Below, piece by piece: positions 14,372 to 22,496 of a DNA stretch of 34,160 nt (within the stretch, counting starts at the first letter, position 1; every line of letters begins with the position of its first letter). The notes beneath the pieces are model-generated. The model searched no databases and was not told the DNA's origin. It was given only the letters and a program-made list of their open reading frames with translations. Source of the stretch: Candidatus Vogelbacteria bacterium (GTDB lineage: Bacteria; Patescibacteriota; Minisyncoccia; Phycocordibacterales; UBA12445); the NCBI GenBank assembly GCA_016215345.1, contig JACRKD010000026.1, forward strand, positions 1-34,160, read 5' to 3'. A program made the translations under genes and the position numbers.

Positions 14372-14617
14372 GTTAAAACCCCTTAAATAGGGGCTAAGAG
14401 TTCTTTGAAAATTAAGGTTATTGTTAAGTTAAGTAAGTTTGTGCAAATTAAGTAAAGTTATTATTCTTTCTTTTGTTCCGCCTTACCCGCCGAAGTTCCA
14501 TGGGAGCGGAGGAGGGTTAGATTTTGCTCCTCATATTGAGAGTAAAATCAGGGCTACTAAAATTAATTGTCTAAAAGACAATCCGCCGAAGAGGTGGAGA
14601 TAAGTTAGTTCAAATTC
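14372..14617 (+). other. 16S rRNA leader
   Basis: This non-coding stretch holds a TTCTTTGAAAATTAAG block (from about 14401) that resembles the boxA-type antitermination/processing element found in rRNA leaders, then the 5' arm of the 23-bp processing stem (14460-14482). A GAGGAGGGTTAGATTTTGCTCCTC hairpin-like segment, split around a short loop near 14508-14530, follows, and TTGTCTAAAAGACAA forms another small hairpin near 14567-14581. No protein gene is visible. Confidence 0.55.
14460..14482 (+). repeat. 5' arm of the 16S processing stem
   Basis: This 23-nt arm is perfectly complementary to 17128-17150. Together they form a long double-stranded stem that loops out the whole 16S precursor, the usual RNase III substrate. 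Confidence 0.9.
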
Positions 14618-14929
14618 TTTTATTAGAGTTTGATCCTAGCTCAGGATGAACGCTGGCGACGTGGATAAGGCATGCAAGTCAAGGGGCTCGCAAGAGCACC
14701 GGCAGACGAGGTAGTAATACGTAGGTACGCACCCCAGAGTCTGGTATAGCTCGTCGAAAGACGGGGTAATCCCAGATGGTTCCGCCGATAAGGCGGATAA
14801 AGGAGCAATTCGCTCTGGGAGCGGCCTGCGGGGTATCAGCTAGTTGGTAAGGTAAAAGCTTACCAAGGCTATGACGCCTAGGGGAGGTGAGAGCCTGACC
14901 CCCACCGATGGTACTGAGACACGGACCAT

Positions 14930-14960
<31 letters not shown>

Positions 14961-15515
14961 CCGCAATGGGCGAAAGCCTGACGGAGCGACGTCGCGTGAT
15001 TGATGAAGTCCCTCTGGGACGTAAAGATCTTTTATAGGGGAGAACGTGGCATTTATGCCACACGATAGTACCTTATGAATAAGGGGTTGCTAAACTCGTG
15101 CCAGCAGCAGCGGTAATACGAGTGCCCCGAGCGTTATCCGGATTTATTGGGCGTAAAGGGTGTGTAGGTGGTTTTGTTAGTCTTTCGTTAAAGCTCTCGG
15201 CTTAACCGGGAAAGTGCGAAAGAAACGGCAAGACTAGAGGGCGCAAGAGGCTTATGGAACTCATGGTGTAGGGGTGAAATCCGTTAATATCATGGGGAAC
15301 ACCGAAGGCGAAGGCAGTAAGCTGGTGCGTTTCTGACACTGAAACACGAAAGCGTGGGTAGCGAATGGGATTAGATACCCCAGTAGTCCACGCCCTAAAC
15401 GATGTTCTCTAGTTTTTCGGAGTATCGACCCTCTGAGAGACAAAGCTAACGCATTAAGAGAACCGCCTGGGTAGTACGGCCGCAAGGCTGAAACTCAAAG
15501 GAATAGACGGGGACT

Positions 15516-15550
<35 letters not shown>

Positions 15551-16059
15551 GCAACCGAGGAACCTCACCAGGGTTTGAAATGCTGTCAAAAATTTCGTGA
15601 AAGCGAAATGTGTTCACAAGACGGTCAGCACAGGTACTGCATGGCCCTCGTCAGTTCGTGGCGTAAGCTGTTCCCTTAAGTGGGGTAACGAACGCAACCC
15701 TCGTCGTGTGTTATATGTGTCACACGAGACTGCCACGTTTATCGTGGAGGAAGCGAGGATGACGCCAAGTCAGCATGACCCTTTGATATCTTGGGCTACA
15801 CGCATCATACAATGGCTGGTACAACGAGTTGCAACACCGAAAGATGAAGCTAACCTCAATAAAGCCAGCCCCAGTTCGGATAGAGGTCTGCAACCCGACC
15901 TCTTGAAGCCGGAATCGCTAGTAATCGCAGGTCAGACATACTGCGGTGAATACGTTCTCAAGTCTTGTACTCACTGCCCGTCAAGTCAGGGGAGCTGGTA
16001 GTACCTGAAGTCCCATTTCGGTGGGGTCAAGGTAAGATCGGTGACAAGGATTAAGTCGT

Positions 16060-16855
16060 CGCGGCATACTGCCGTTGTTGCGACCTTGAAGGAGTAATCC
16101 TTCTCGACGAAAATTGGCTATTTGCTGGAATCCCTGCGTATCTCACGCTACTCGTTTAATGATATACTTCATGCGATGAGTGATAATGTGTTGAGTGAAG
16201 CAGAAAATCAGCAGGGAAGGCTCGTAGAAACACGGGAACCCTCAGAGACTACACGCCAATCTCCGCTAAAAGCTAAGATGACAAGGAATGAAATCCTTGC
16301 CTATTTACAAGGTGCGATGCATGATGCATCCCTTAATAAGGGGACGCGAATACGTTTTACCCAAAAGAATCGTGGCTGGTTGGTAATTCTTCAAGAATTA
16401 CTTGCTAAAATTGGTTCAAAATCTTGGATATACCAAGAGGGTAAACAAAGAAATGTATATGCTCTTGAAACAGTAACTAAGGAATTAAGTTTTACATTTC
16501 AAGCTTCGAATATAAGGGGTTCAAAATGCATGAAAGCTTATATTCGAGGATTCTTCGATGCAGAGGGAGGGATTCCGCATACACGTGACAGATTCTATAT
16601 CCAGTTGGTTCAAAAGAACTGGAAGAAGGTAGAAGAATTGAAGCGAATGTTGGAACATCTTGGTATCGGAAGTGGTAAAATTCATAATCCTAGTAAGAAG
16701 ATTGATCCAAATTATTGGAGACTATTTATTGCATCTGCAGATCATAAAAAGTTTGCAACTGAAATAAATTCGCTTCATCCAGTAAAACGGAAAATCTTCA
16801 AAGAGCGGATGATGATATAGTCCATGCCTTATGGCGACATAAGGGTAAAAACATG
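16060..16855 (+). mobile_element. group I self-splicing intron in 16S rRNA (after position 1498)
   Basis: A 796-nt intron. The 5' splice site is set by P1: exon GTCGT (ending T16059) pairs with internal guide GCGAC (16080-16084), placing the required U-G wobble at the cut. Core elements are a Q-like AATCAGCAGG (about 16207), the R element CAGAGACTACACG (from about 16244) and the S element GATATAGTCC (16814-16823); GACTA and TAGTC form P7. P9 is CCTTAT-GGCGAC-ATAAGG (from about 16826), and the terminal G is G16855. The HEG lies between R and S, that is in the P8 region. Introns and LAGLIDADG ORFs in 16S genes are known for CPR bacteria. Confidence 0.9.
16278..16820 (+). CDS. LAGLIDADG homing endonuclease inside the 16S intron
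   Basis: A 180-aa protein with two LAGLIDADG helices: a degenerate first one, ILAYLQGAMHDAS, near residues 5-17, and a clear second one, YIRGFFDAEGGI, near residue 91. Spacing and length fit a single-chain, two-motif enzyme, which cuts an intron-less 16S allele and so drives intron copying. The frame is open further upstream to 16122, but that part is the catalytic core (Q and R elements), so the ATG at 16278, just after P7, is preferred. The stop TAG is part of the S element. No SD is visible. The Asp/Glu residues expected at the motif ends are present in helix 2 (DAEG) and partly in helix 1 (HDAS). Some such proteins also act as maturases. Confidence 0.88.
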   Translation: MTRNEILAYLQGAMHDASLNKGTRIRFTQKNRGWLVILQELLAKIGSKSWIYQEGKQRNVYALETVTKELSFTFQASNIRGSKCMKAYIRGFFDAEGGIPHTRDRFYIQLVQKNWKKVEELKRMLEHLGIGSGKIHNPSKKIDPNYWRLFIASADHKKFATEINSLHPVKRKIFKERMMI

Positions 16856-16899
16856 AACAAGGCACGGGTAGCGGAAGCTGCTCGTGGATTATTTTAAAG

Positions 16900-17127
16900 T
16901 ACAAAACTAAGTCGAAAGATTTAGTAAAGAAGGTTGATAGTCAGCCCTAGGCTGATTGGACCATGGTTCTAAGTGTCTTAAAAGAACTGCTTCCTCAAGA
17001 AGCTTCGACCGCTTTGGCGGAAGATAAATTGAGACTAACCTTAATTTTCTAGTGGCTTAGGCTCGCCATTTCTCGGTGATCTACTAGCGGACTGTGTTCG
17101 CCGTAGCTCGTCGTTTCGGCGAGCGTA
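16900..17127 (+). other. 16S 3' trailer, no gene
   Basis: This part of the precursor lies between the mature 3' end and the 3' arm of the processing stem. It contains small hairpins such as CAGCCC-TAG-GCTG (about 16942) and AGCTTCGACC-type pairing near 17000. It holds no CCTCC sequence that could act as a displaced anti-SD and no convincing ORF. Confidence 0.5.
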
Positions 17128-17150
17128 GGCGGAACAAAAGAAAGAATAAT
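17128..17150 (+). repeat. 3' arm of the 16S processing stem
   Basis: Exact reverse complement of 14460-14482 over all 23 nt. It encloses leader, exons, intron and trailer, and so independently marks the extent of the rRNA precursor. Confidence 0.9.
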
Positions 17151-17156
17151 ATAAAC

Positions 17157-17188
17157 AAAAAGTCGGCTTGAAATAAAGTCGACTTTTT
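17157..17188 (+). terminator. 16S unit terminator
   Basis: AAAAAGTCG and CGACTTTTT form a perfect 9-bp stem ending in T-run. It follows the processing stem by 6 nt, so the 16S gene appears to be its own transcription unit. Confidence 0.8.
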
Positions 17189-17245
17189 GTTATTGTGGTG
17201 TTTACGAAATATGCCCTCCTTTGCATAAAGCTACTGAAGGGCGAT

Positions 17246-17318
17246 GCGCGCGTAGCTCAGTTGGTAGAGCAAACGACTGATACTCGTTAGGTCCCTAGTT
17301 CGAATCTAGGCGCGCGCA
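17246..17318 (+). tRNA. tRNA-Ile(GAT)
   Basis: A 73-nt cloverleaf: acceptor GCGCGCG/CGCGCGC, D-arm GCTC-AGTTGGTA-GAGC, anticodon arm AACGA-CTGATAC-TCGTT, variable AGGTC, T-arm CCTAG-TTCGAAT-CTAGG, discriminator A. Loop positions 34-36 read GAT, which decodes AUC/AUU isoleucine. The CCA end is not encoded. It lies behind the 16S terminator, where many bacteria have tRNA-Ile in the 16S-23S spacer, but no 23S follows. Confidence 0.95.
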
Positions 17319-17320
17319 CA

Positions 17321-17425
17321 AAGTATGAATTTTCAAAATATGTCTATGAGAAGATTGTTGTGAATGGTGATGGTCGGCTACAGATCTCAAAGTTGACACC
17401 GGGTTATATGTACCGTAAACTTTAG
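17321..17425 (+). pseudogene. short coding-like fragment behind the tRNA, unknown
   Basis: From 2 nt after the tRNA, one frame reads KYEFSKYVYEKIVVNGDGRL, then QISKLTPGYMYRKL and TAG. It has no start codon at its beginning; an internal GTG (VNGDGRLQ) lacks a convincing SD. The pattern is protein-like and looks like a C-terminal remnant. Its position against a tRNA 3' end could reflect an old integration or deletion. Very short, so uncertain. Confidence 0.25.
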
Positions 17426-17523
17426 AGTGGTTGTTTGGCCTTTGTCAGTCTGAAGTTCTTTATTTACCCCCCAGCATTTTGCTTGGGTTGCCACCGCATC
17501 CTGTGGGGCAAGGAGGTTTGGGT

Positions 17524-18432
17524 ATGCGTAATCTTTTGGCGCTCACTTTCGTTATCGTTTTTTCTGCTCTTTTGATCGGGTTCAATCAGGACGATAAGAA
17601 AGTTGGCAGTGAGGCTACGAAGGTTCACGTCTTTGCCGTTGAGGACATTGATCACTCCAGTCTTAACAACAAGGGTGATGACGAAAAAGGTGGCGAATCG
17701 GTCAATAATTTCCGTAATTTGGTAAATGCGGATCCATTTCCGGCTGTTGAATCCGGTCCAATGATCGTCCGCTGGTCGGACCTGGTCTCCGGGGAATCCG
17801 GAGGGGTCAGGTGTGAGAACATGAAAGAGGCGTGGGACCGGATGCACATTCTGGCCAGCTGGAATCTCAATGACGCGCGCCAGCCATATTCCATTTGGGT
17901 GGAGAAAGCAAAGACGAACCTTCGGTCGCGGCATTGCGGTATCGATTCTTCAGTCTCCGACAGTCGACAGACTAGAGGGGTGGAGCGCGACTTGCTGTTG
18001 AGAAATCTTTATTCTCACATTCATCGCGTTTATGATGTTGGTAGGCAGGCTGTATTTTTGGCGAACTACAGTGACGTCTCGAATGAAGAGGACAGCCGAA
18101 TCATTGAACTTGATCAAGGGATCTCAACTCTAGACGAAGAGCGCAGAGTGCTCTTGAGGCTTCTTCACGCGGAGTTCGCGGGCTTCAATGAGCGCTATGA
18201 CATGGCTATTCATAGCACCATTGTGCCCGCATGGAAACACCTCGCCATGAATGTTGCCGGTCTTGCAAGGGCCATGGCGTGGCGCGGTTACCTTGACGAT
18301 AGTATGATCTCGGACTTTTCCACCGCGGAAACGGATGCCGAACTTACGATCGCCATCCTGTCGGTCGGCGATGAGCTGATGGAATTCGAGAGAGCAAACG
18401 TCGATTCCTCGCCCAGAACTTGGCACTGGTAG
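17524..18432 (+). CDS. exported protein of unknown function
   Basis: A 302-aa protein. The ATG at 17524 is chosen because AAGGAGG lies just upstream and it gives an N-terminal membrane/signal segment MRNLLALTFVIVFSALLIGF. A low-complexity acidic linker follows (residues about 22-60). The rest is helical and charged, with a His/Trp-bearing stretch MHILASWNLNDARQPYSIW and heptad-like helices (ERDLLLRNLYSHIHRVYD, LDEERRVLLRLLHAEF, SVGDELMEFERAN). Cys residues are RCENM and HCGID. It is monocistronic with its own SD and terminator, and has somewhat higher G+C than the murDC gene beside it. No family recognised. Confidence 0.6.
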   Translation: MRNLLALTFVIVFSALLIGFNQDDKKVGSEATKVHVFAVEDIDHSSLNNKGDDEKGGESVNNFRNLVNADPFPAVESGPMIVRWSDLVSGESGGVRCENMKEAWDRMHILASWNLNDARQPYSIWVEKAKTNLRSRHCGIDSSVSDSRQTRGVERDLLLRNLYSHIHRVYDVGRQAVFLANYSDVSNEEDSRIIELDQGISTLDEERRVLLRLLHAEFAGFNERYDMAIHSTIVPAWKHLAMNVAGLARAMAWRGYLDDSMISDFSTAETDAELTIAILSVGDELMEFERANVDSSPRTWHW

Positions 18433-18483
18433 TCGTAAGAGTCCTGTATTCTGACATCATCCCCCGATTAAATTCTGGGACTT

Positions 18484-18506
18484 GCCTGCCGTTCGGTGGG
18501 CTTTTT
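18484..18506 (+). terminator. rho-independent terminator
   Basis: GCCTGCC-GTTC-GGTGGGC, with two G-U pairs, followed by five T. It closes the exported-protein gene. Confidence 0.7.
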
Positions 18507-18616
18507 CATTTTCCTAATGTCTTACTATAATCCACGGTCGTGGGAGATAGTAAGACGTTCGCTGTTTTTGTCATGTATGTTATGGCTGGTGATTGTGGTC
18601 TATAATATCTGTATAT

Positions 18617-21313
18617 ATGGACGACAGTTTCTTGGGTAAAAGGTTTACCATTATGGGTATGGACGGGGGCGGACGCGGATTGAAAGATGCGCGCTTTTTG
18701 CTTCTACACGGCGTAGAGGTTATAGGGACGGACTTGAGGAAGGCTGAAGAGTTTCCGGAGGCGGTCGCGCTTGCAAAACAGCATAAAAATCTCCGCTTGG
18801 TCTTTGGGGAACATAGACTTACTGATTTTCAGAATAGAGATTTTATAATTCGCGCGGCGAAAACTCCCATTGATTCACCATATCTCGCAGAAGCTAGAAA
18901 AAATAATATTCCCGTTGTCTCTGATGAGACTTTGTTTTTGACGTATGCGCCGCAAGTTTTAACGGTAGGCGTTACCGGTACGCGAGGGAAGACCACCGTT
19001 ACATACATGATTCATGAAATATTGAAAATTGCTTCTGGCACACAGGTCGGTACTGTGTGTCGTGTGTATTTGGGTGGGAACGTGCAAGATACTGCCATGT
19101 TGCCGTTGTTGGATAAAATTAAAGATGGTGACTATCTTGTTATGGAACTAGACTCTTGGAAACTTCAGAGTTTTGCCGAGAATAAAATAAGTCCGAATAT
19201 TGCAGTTTTTACAACTTTCTATCGAGATCACATGGATTATTATAATGGAGATATGGATAGATACTGGCTAGATAAGTCTGCTATTTTTGTGAATCAGAAA
19301 AAGGGAGACAGGTTAATCGTAAGTTCACAAGTAAAAAACTATCGAAGCCCATGCCTCATCGGCAGACAGGCGATTTCAACGGTCTCTCCCATGGTAGTCG
19401 GCACAGAGTATTTGCCAATAGATTGGAAATTAAAAATTTTGGGTGACCATAATCGTCTCAATGCGGGGCTCGCTCTCGCCATGGCGCGCTCGCTCGATAT
19501 ACCGGACGAGATAAGTAGAAAAGCCCTTGAAAGTTTTAATGGAGTTCCGGGTCGTCTTGAGTATCTGGGTGAGAAAAATGGAGTGAAATATTTTAACGAT
19601 ACGGCCTCGACTTCTCCGGAGGGCACTATCGCCGGCCTTAATGCCTTGAAAGACTATAGAGGTAAGATAATATTGATTGGTGGCGGTTCTGATAAGGGTT
19701 TTGAGTATGGAAAGTATGCGGACGAAGTCAAACAATATGTAAGGTCACTCATTTTATTTAGAGGTTCTGCTTCAGACAAAATATTAAAGATATTGGGAGA
19801 TGATGGGGTTGTTGTTGATAAGAATATTGGTAGTATGTCTGAGGCCTTTAGCTTGGCCCAATCCGTCGCAGGGTCAGGCGACGTAATTCTTCTTTCTCCC
19901 GGCGCTGCCTCTTTCGGAATCTTTAAGAATGAATACGATCGAGGGGCACAGTTTAATAGAAGGTTGAACCTTCTAGGGCATCAGACAGCAAGAAAAATTT
20001 ATTTCGTTGGTATCGGCGGAATTGGGATTTCGGCGATTGCCAGAATGATGTTGCTAGACGGAAAAACGGTTTCCGGAACGGATGCCAGCGAATCTCCGGT
20101 TACCGAGGAACTTGCTAAACTTGGAGCGAAAATAAATATTGAACATAGAGCCGGGAACATAACCGAGGACATTAATCTTGTCGTTTATTCTATCGCCGTA
20201 ACGCCCTCTAATCCGGAGCTTGTTCGCGCGCGCGAGCTTGGCCTTCTCGTTATGAGTTATCCGGAAATTCTCGCCGAAGTTACGAAGAACTATTTTACAG
20301 TTGCGGTTTCCGGGACACACGGAAAAACGACGACAACGGCTATGATTGCGAAAATTCTCATCGATGCCGGTCTCGACCCTACCGTTATTGTCGGCAGTTT
20401 GCTCCATGAACGTAACCCTTCGATGGGTTCGACGAGCTCACCACAAGCTCCTTCAGGGAGAGGCACTAACTTTATCGCCGGAAAGGGGAAGATTTTAGTT
20501 CTTGAGGCGGATGAATATAGAAGAACATTTATGAAGATAACGCCTCGTCTTGTCGTTATAACAAACATAGATGTTGACCATCTCGATTATTATAAAGATC
20601 TCGATGATATTAAATCTGTCTTCCGTAGTTTCGCTTTGAAGCTTGGGTCGGAAGATCATTTGGTTTGTGATATTGGCCAGAAGAATCTTTTTGATGTTTA
20701 TGGGGGGCTAGATTGCAAGGTTTTGAATTATGGGGAGATATGTCGGCCGGATTTAATTGTTCCGGGTGAGCATAATAGAGATAACGCTCGCGCCGCGATC
20801 GCCACAGCCATCGCGCTCGGCGTCAGTGAAGACAATGCTCGGAAAAGTTTGGAGACTTTTTCGGGAACCTGGCGGAGACTTGAGAAGAAGGGGTCGCTTG
20901 TATCGGGTGTGATTATATATGACGACTACGCGCATAACCCGGGCAAGATTAAGGCAGCTATAGCCGGTCTTCGGGAACTTTATCCGGATAAAAAGATAAC
21001 AGTTGTATTTATGCCGCATCTTTTCAGTCGTACAAAAATCTTACTTCATGAACTTGCCGAAAGTTTATCTGGCGCGGATCGAGTATATGTTACAGATATT
21101 TATGCTGCGCGAGAGCTTTCCGATCCAACTATTCACGCGAGAGATTTGGTGGACGCGATAAATGTTAAACAAGGGCTAGGTGAGTATCTGGGGGATTTGA
21201 ACGATTTTGCAGAAAAGATTAAGACGCGTTTGTCAGGTGAAGATGTTCTTGTAACCATGGGGGCGGGGGATATATATAAACTGGGAGAGAAAATTCTAAA
21301 ATTTGACTTGTAG
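18617..21313 (+). CDS. MurD-MurC fusion: two peptidoglycan precursor ligases in one chain
   Basis: An 898-aa protein. Residues 1 to about 455 are a MurD-like ligase (D-Glu addition to UDP-MurNAc-Ala): P-loop GTRGKTTVTY near residue 121, LELDSWKLQ-type segment, TFYRDHMDYY, and the C-terminal NDTASTSPEGT...GGSDKGFEY block. Residues about 461-898 are MurC (L-Ala addition to UDP-MurNAc): N-terminal YFVGIGGIGISAIARMM, P-loop GTHGKTTTT near 565, EADEYRRTF, NIDVDHLDYY and DDYAHNPGKIKAAI. The two catalyse consecutive steps in reverse order of the fusion. The start at 18617 lies 10 nt behind TATAAT (18601-18606), with no SD. A palindromic insertion encodes a Ser/Pro-rich loop in the MurC half (about 20415-20458). 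Confidence 0.92.
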   Translation: MDDSFLGKRFTIMGMDGGGRGLKDARFLLLHGVEVIGTDLRKAEEFPEAVALAKQHKNLRLVFGEHRLTDFQNRDFIIRAAKTPIDSPYLAEARKNNIPVVSDETLFLTYAPQVLTVGVTGTRGKTTVTYMIHEILKIASGTQVGTVCRVYLGGNVQDTAMLPLLDKIKDGDYLVMELDSWKLQSFAENKISPNIAVFTTFYRDHMDYYNGDMDRYWLDKSAIFVNQKKGDRLIVSSQVKNYRSPCLIGRQAISTVSPMVVGTEYLPIDWKLKILGDHNRLNAGLALAMARSLDIPDEISRKALESFNGVPGRLEYLGEKNGVKYFNDTASTSPEGTIAGLNALKDYRGKIILIGGGSDKGFEYGKYADEVKQYVRSLILFRGSASDKILKILGDDGVVVDKNIGSMSEAFSLAQSVAGSGDVILLSPGAASFGIFKNEYDRGAQFNRRLNLLGHQTARKIYFVGIGGIGISAIARMMLLDGKTVSGTDASESPVTEELAKLGAKINIEHRAGNITEDINLVVYSIAVTPSNPELVRARELGLLVMSYPEILAEVTKNYFTVAVSGTHGKTTTTAMIAKILIDAGLDPTVIVGSLLHERNPSMGSTSSPQAPSGRGTNFIAGKGKILVLEADEYRRTFMKITPRLVVITNIDVDHLDYYKDLDDIKSVFRSFALKLGSEDHLVCDIGQKNLFDVYGGLDCKVLNYGEICRPDLIVPGEHNRDNARAAIATAIALGVSEDNARKSLETFSGTWRRLEKKGSLVSGVIIYDDYAHNPGKIKAAIAGLRELYPDKKITVVFMPHLFSRTKILLHELAESLSGADRVYVTDIYAARELSDPTIHARDLVDAINVKQGLGEYLGDLNDFAEKIKTRLSGEDVLVTMGAGDIYKLGEKILKFDL
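20415..20458. repeat. in-frame palindromic insertion within murDC
   Basis: The stretch begins CCCTTCGATGGGTTCGACGA and contains GAGCT-CACCACA-AGCTC and a closing TTCAGGG. It resembles the widespread genomic repeat families built on 'CTTCGAC..GAGCTC..AGCTCC..AGGG'. It encodes MGSTSSPQAPSG, a loop that ordinary MurC does not have at this place, between VGSLL and NFIAGKGK. The frame is kept. Confidence 0.55.
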
Positions 21314-21346
21314 ATTCCACTGTGCTAGAGCATAGAAGGTAGATCC

Positions 21347-21375
21347 CGCCTTTTCGGCGGGTCGCCGAAAAGGCG
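21347..21375. repeat. perfect 13-bp hairpin after murDC
   Basis: CGCCTTTTCGGCG-GGT-CGCCGAAAAGGCG. It is followed by ACTTTGAATTG, without a long T-run. It may end murDC transcription or be the structured leader of the next gene. Confidence 0.7.
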
Positions 21376-21441
21376 ACTTTGAATTGTTGGGTTATTTTTG
21401 ATATGAACCTGTCTAAGGCAGGAATGGTCGCCTACGCGTAA

Positions 21442-21461
21442 CCTGCCTGACGGTATGCAGG
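21442..21461. repeat. second copy of the CCTGCCTG palindrome family
   Basis: CCTGCCTGACGGTATGCAGG, related to the copy at 3713-3732 (15 of 20 positions). It lies in the leader of the coiled-coil membrane protein gene, 24 nt before its start. Confidence 0.4.
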
Positions 21462-21485
21462 GGCTATGGCGACCGAAGGAGGATC

Positions 21486-22373
21486 ATGTCTCGTAGACTT
21501 CCGTCCCAGTTTGAGTTGGCCAAGCAGTCCATGAGAGAGCTCGGTCTCTCTCGGTCAAATGCGTTGCTTTATGTTGCGCGACATAACGAGAAGCGTCTGC
21601 GGATCGCGTGGCTGGTATCCATTGGTTTTCTTTGCCTCGGGATCCTTTTGCTTTTGACCCGCGTGTTTATCCTGGCCTACATTCCCGGCGCGAAGATTGA
21701 TCTGGATACCCTTATGTGGGTCGAGTTTTTTGCTCTATCCGGCAAGGTTTACGTTAGCCAGTTTCTCCCTTTCATGGTCGGGAATTGGGCGTGGGCGTAT
21801 GTCCAGTGGCGCAGGAGGTACAACGAATTTGTCGCGCAGTATAGCGACGTCCTCGAGTACAAGAATCGATTGCTTGAGATTGAAAGTCACGATGTCGCGG
21901 AAGCGTTCGGCGCCAAGTTTGGAGAGCTTGAAGAACTGAAACACGAACTTTTCCAAACTCTCTCCGCCGACGCTGATGCCCTATTGGCTCTCGAAGGCAT
22001 ATCTTCTCCGCTAGCCTGTGACAAGACGCTAATGGAGGAACTTCGTAGGAAAGTGAATACTGAGAGCGCGCGACTTGCGCGCCTTGAAGATAATCATAGC
22101 AATCTCCTTGTCGCATTGTCGGAGAGCATGAAGTTGATTGAGGGCAGGCGTCTTTCGATTCGAAGTCAGATCCGCCTGCGTGAGAATGAGCGGGCGAAGC
22201 GCCTGCGCGAGGTCGCGGATAAGGCTGAAAGAGTGTCGGTAGTGACCCTGGCCGAGGAACGGTTCATCCAACCGCTAAACCCTCTGCCTGTTGTTTCCGT
22301 CCCGTCCGAAGAAGTTCGTCGAGCCGAAGAGCTTTGCGAAAGCATGAAGACTGATTTCCCCGTAGTGGCCTAA
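21486..22373 (+). CDS. two-helix membrane protein with a coiled-coil domain, unknown
   Basis: A 295-aa protein starting behind GAAGGAGG. Residues about 38-60 (RIAWLVSIGFLCLGILLLLTRV) and about 75-102 (VEFFALSGKVYVSQFLPFMVG...) form two membrane segments. From about 110 to 250 the chain is a long charged helix region with heptads (LEYKNRLLEIESHDV, FGELEELKHELFQTL, RKVNTESARLARLEDNHSNLL, IRLRENERAKRLREVADKAERV), so a cytoplasmic coiled coil is expected. The Pro-rich tail is probably flexible. It stands alone with a strong SD and a likely terminator. No family recognised; a scaffold role is only a guess. Confidence 0.6.
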   Translation: MSRRLPSQFELAKQSMRELGLSRSNALLYVARHNEKRLRIAWLVSIGFLCLGILLLLTRVFILAYIPGAKIDLDTLMWVEFFALSGKVYVSQFLPFMVGNWAWAYVQWRRRYNEFVAQYSDVLEYKNRLLEIESHDVAEAFGAKFGELEELKHELFQTLSADADALLALEGISSPLACDKTLMEELRRKVNTESARLARLEDNHSNLLVALSESMKLIEGRRLSIRSQIRLRENERAKRLREVADKAERVSVVTLAEERFIQPLNPLPVVSVPSEEVRRAEELCESMKTDFPVVA

Positions 22374-22406
22374 CGGCCGGAGCGCTCCGCTAATCCCCGG
22401 GCTTTT
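22374..22406 (+). terminator. probable terminator
   Basis: CGGAGCGCTCCG is self-complementary, then CCCCGGGC and five T follow. The exact stem is unclear, but the position and the GGGCTTTTTC ending match the other terminators of the SD-led genes. Confidence 0.5.
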
Positions 22407-22496
22407 TCATTTATTGCTGGCTTCATACATTCATTTGTATTTTGTTACGTCTTATCTTACAATGGTGGCAATCATTAGAATTTAATATAAAAAATT

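Noticed and set aside
15597-16001. 134-codon ORF on the plus strand
   Set aside because: It lies entirely within 16S exon 1; conserved rRNA sequence explains it.
16122-16277. N-terminal extension of the LAGLIDADG ORF
   Set aside because: This part coincides with the Q and R core elements of the intron; coding is probably accidental and the ATG at 16278 gives a normal-sized enzyme.
17211-17221. GCCCTCCTTTG as a displaced anti-Shine-Dalgarno
   Set aside because: It lies beyond the processing stem and the terminator of the 16S unit, so it is not part of the rRNA precursor.
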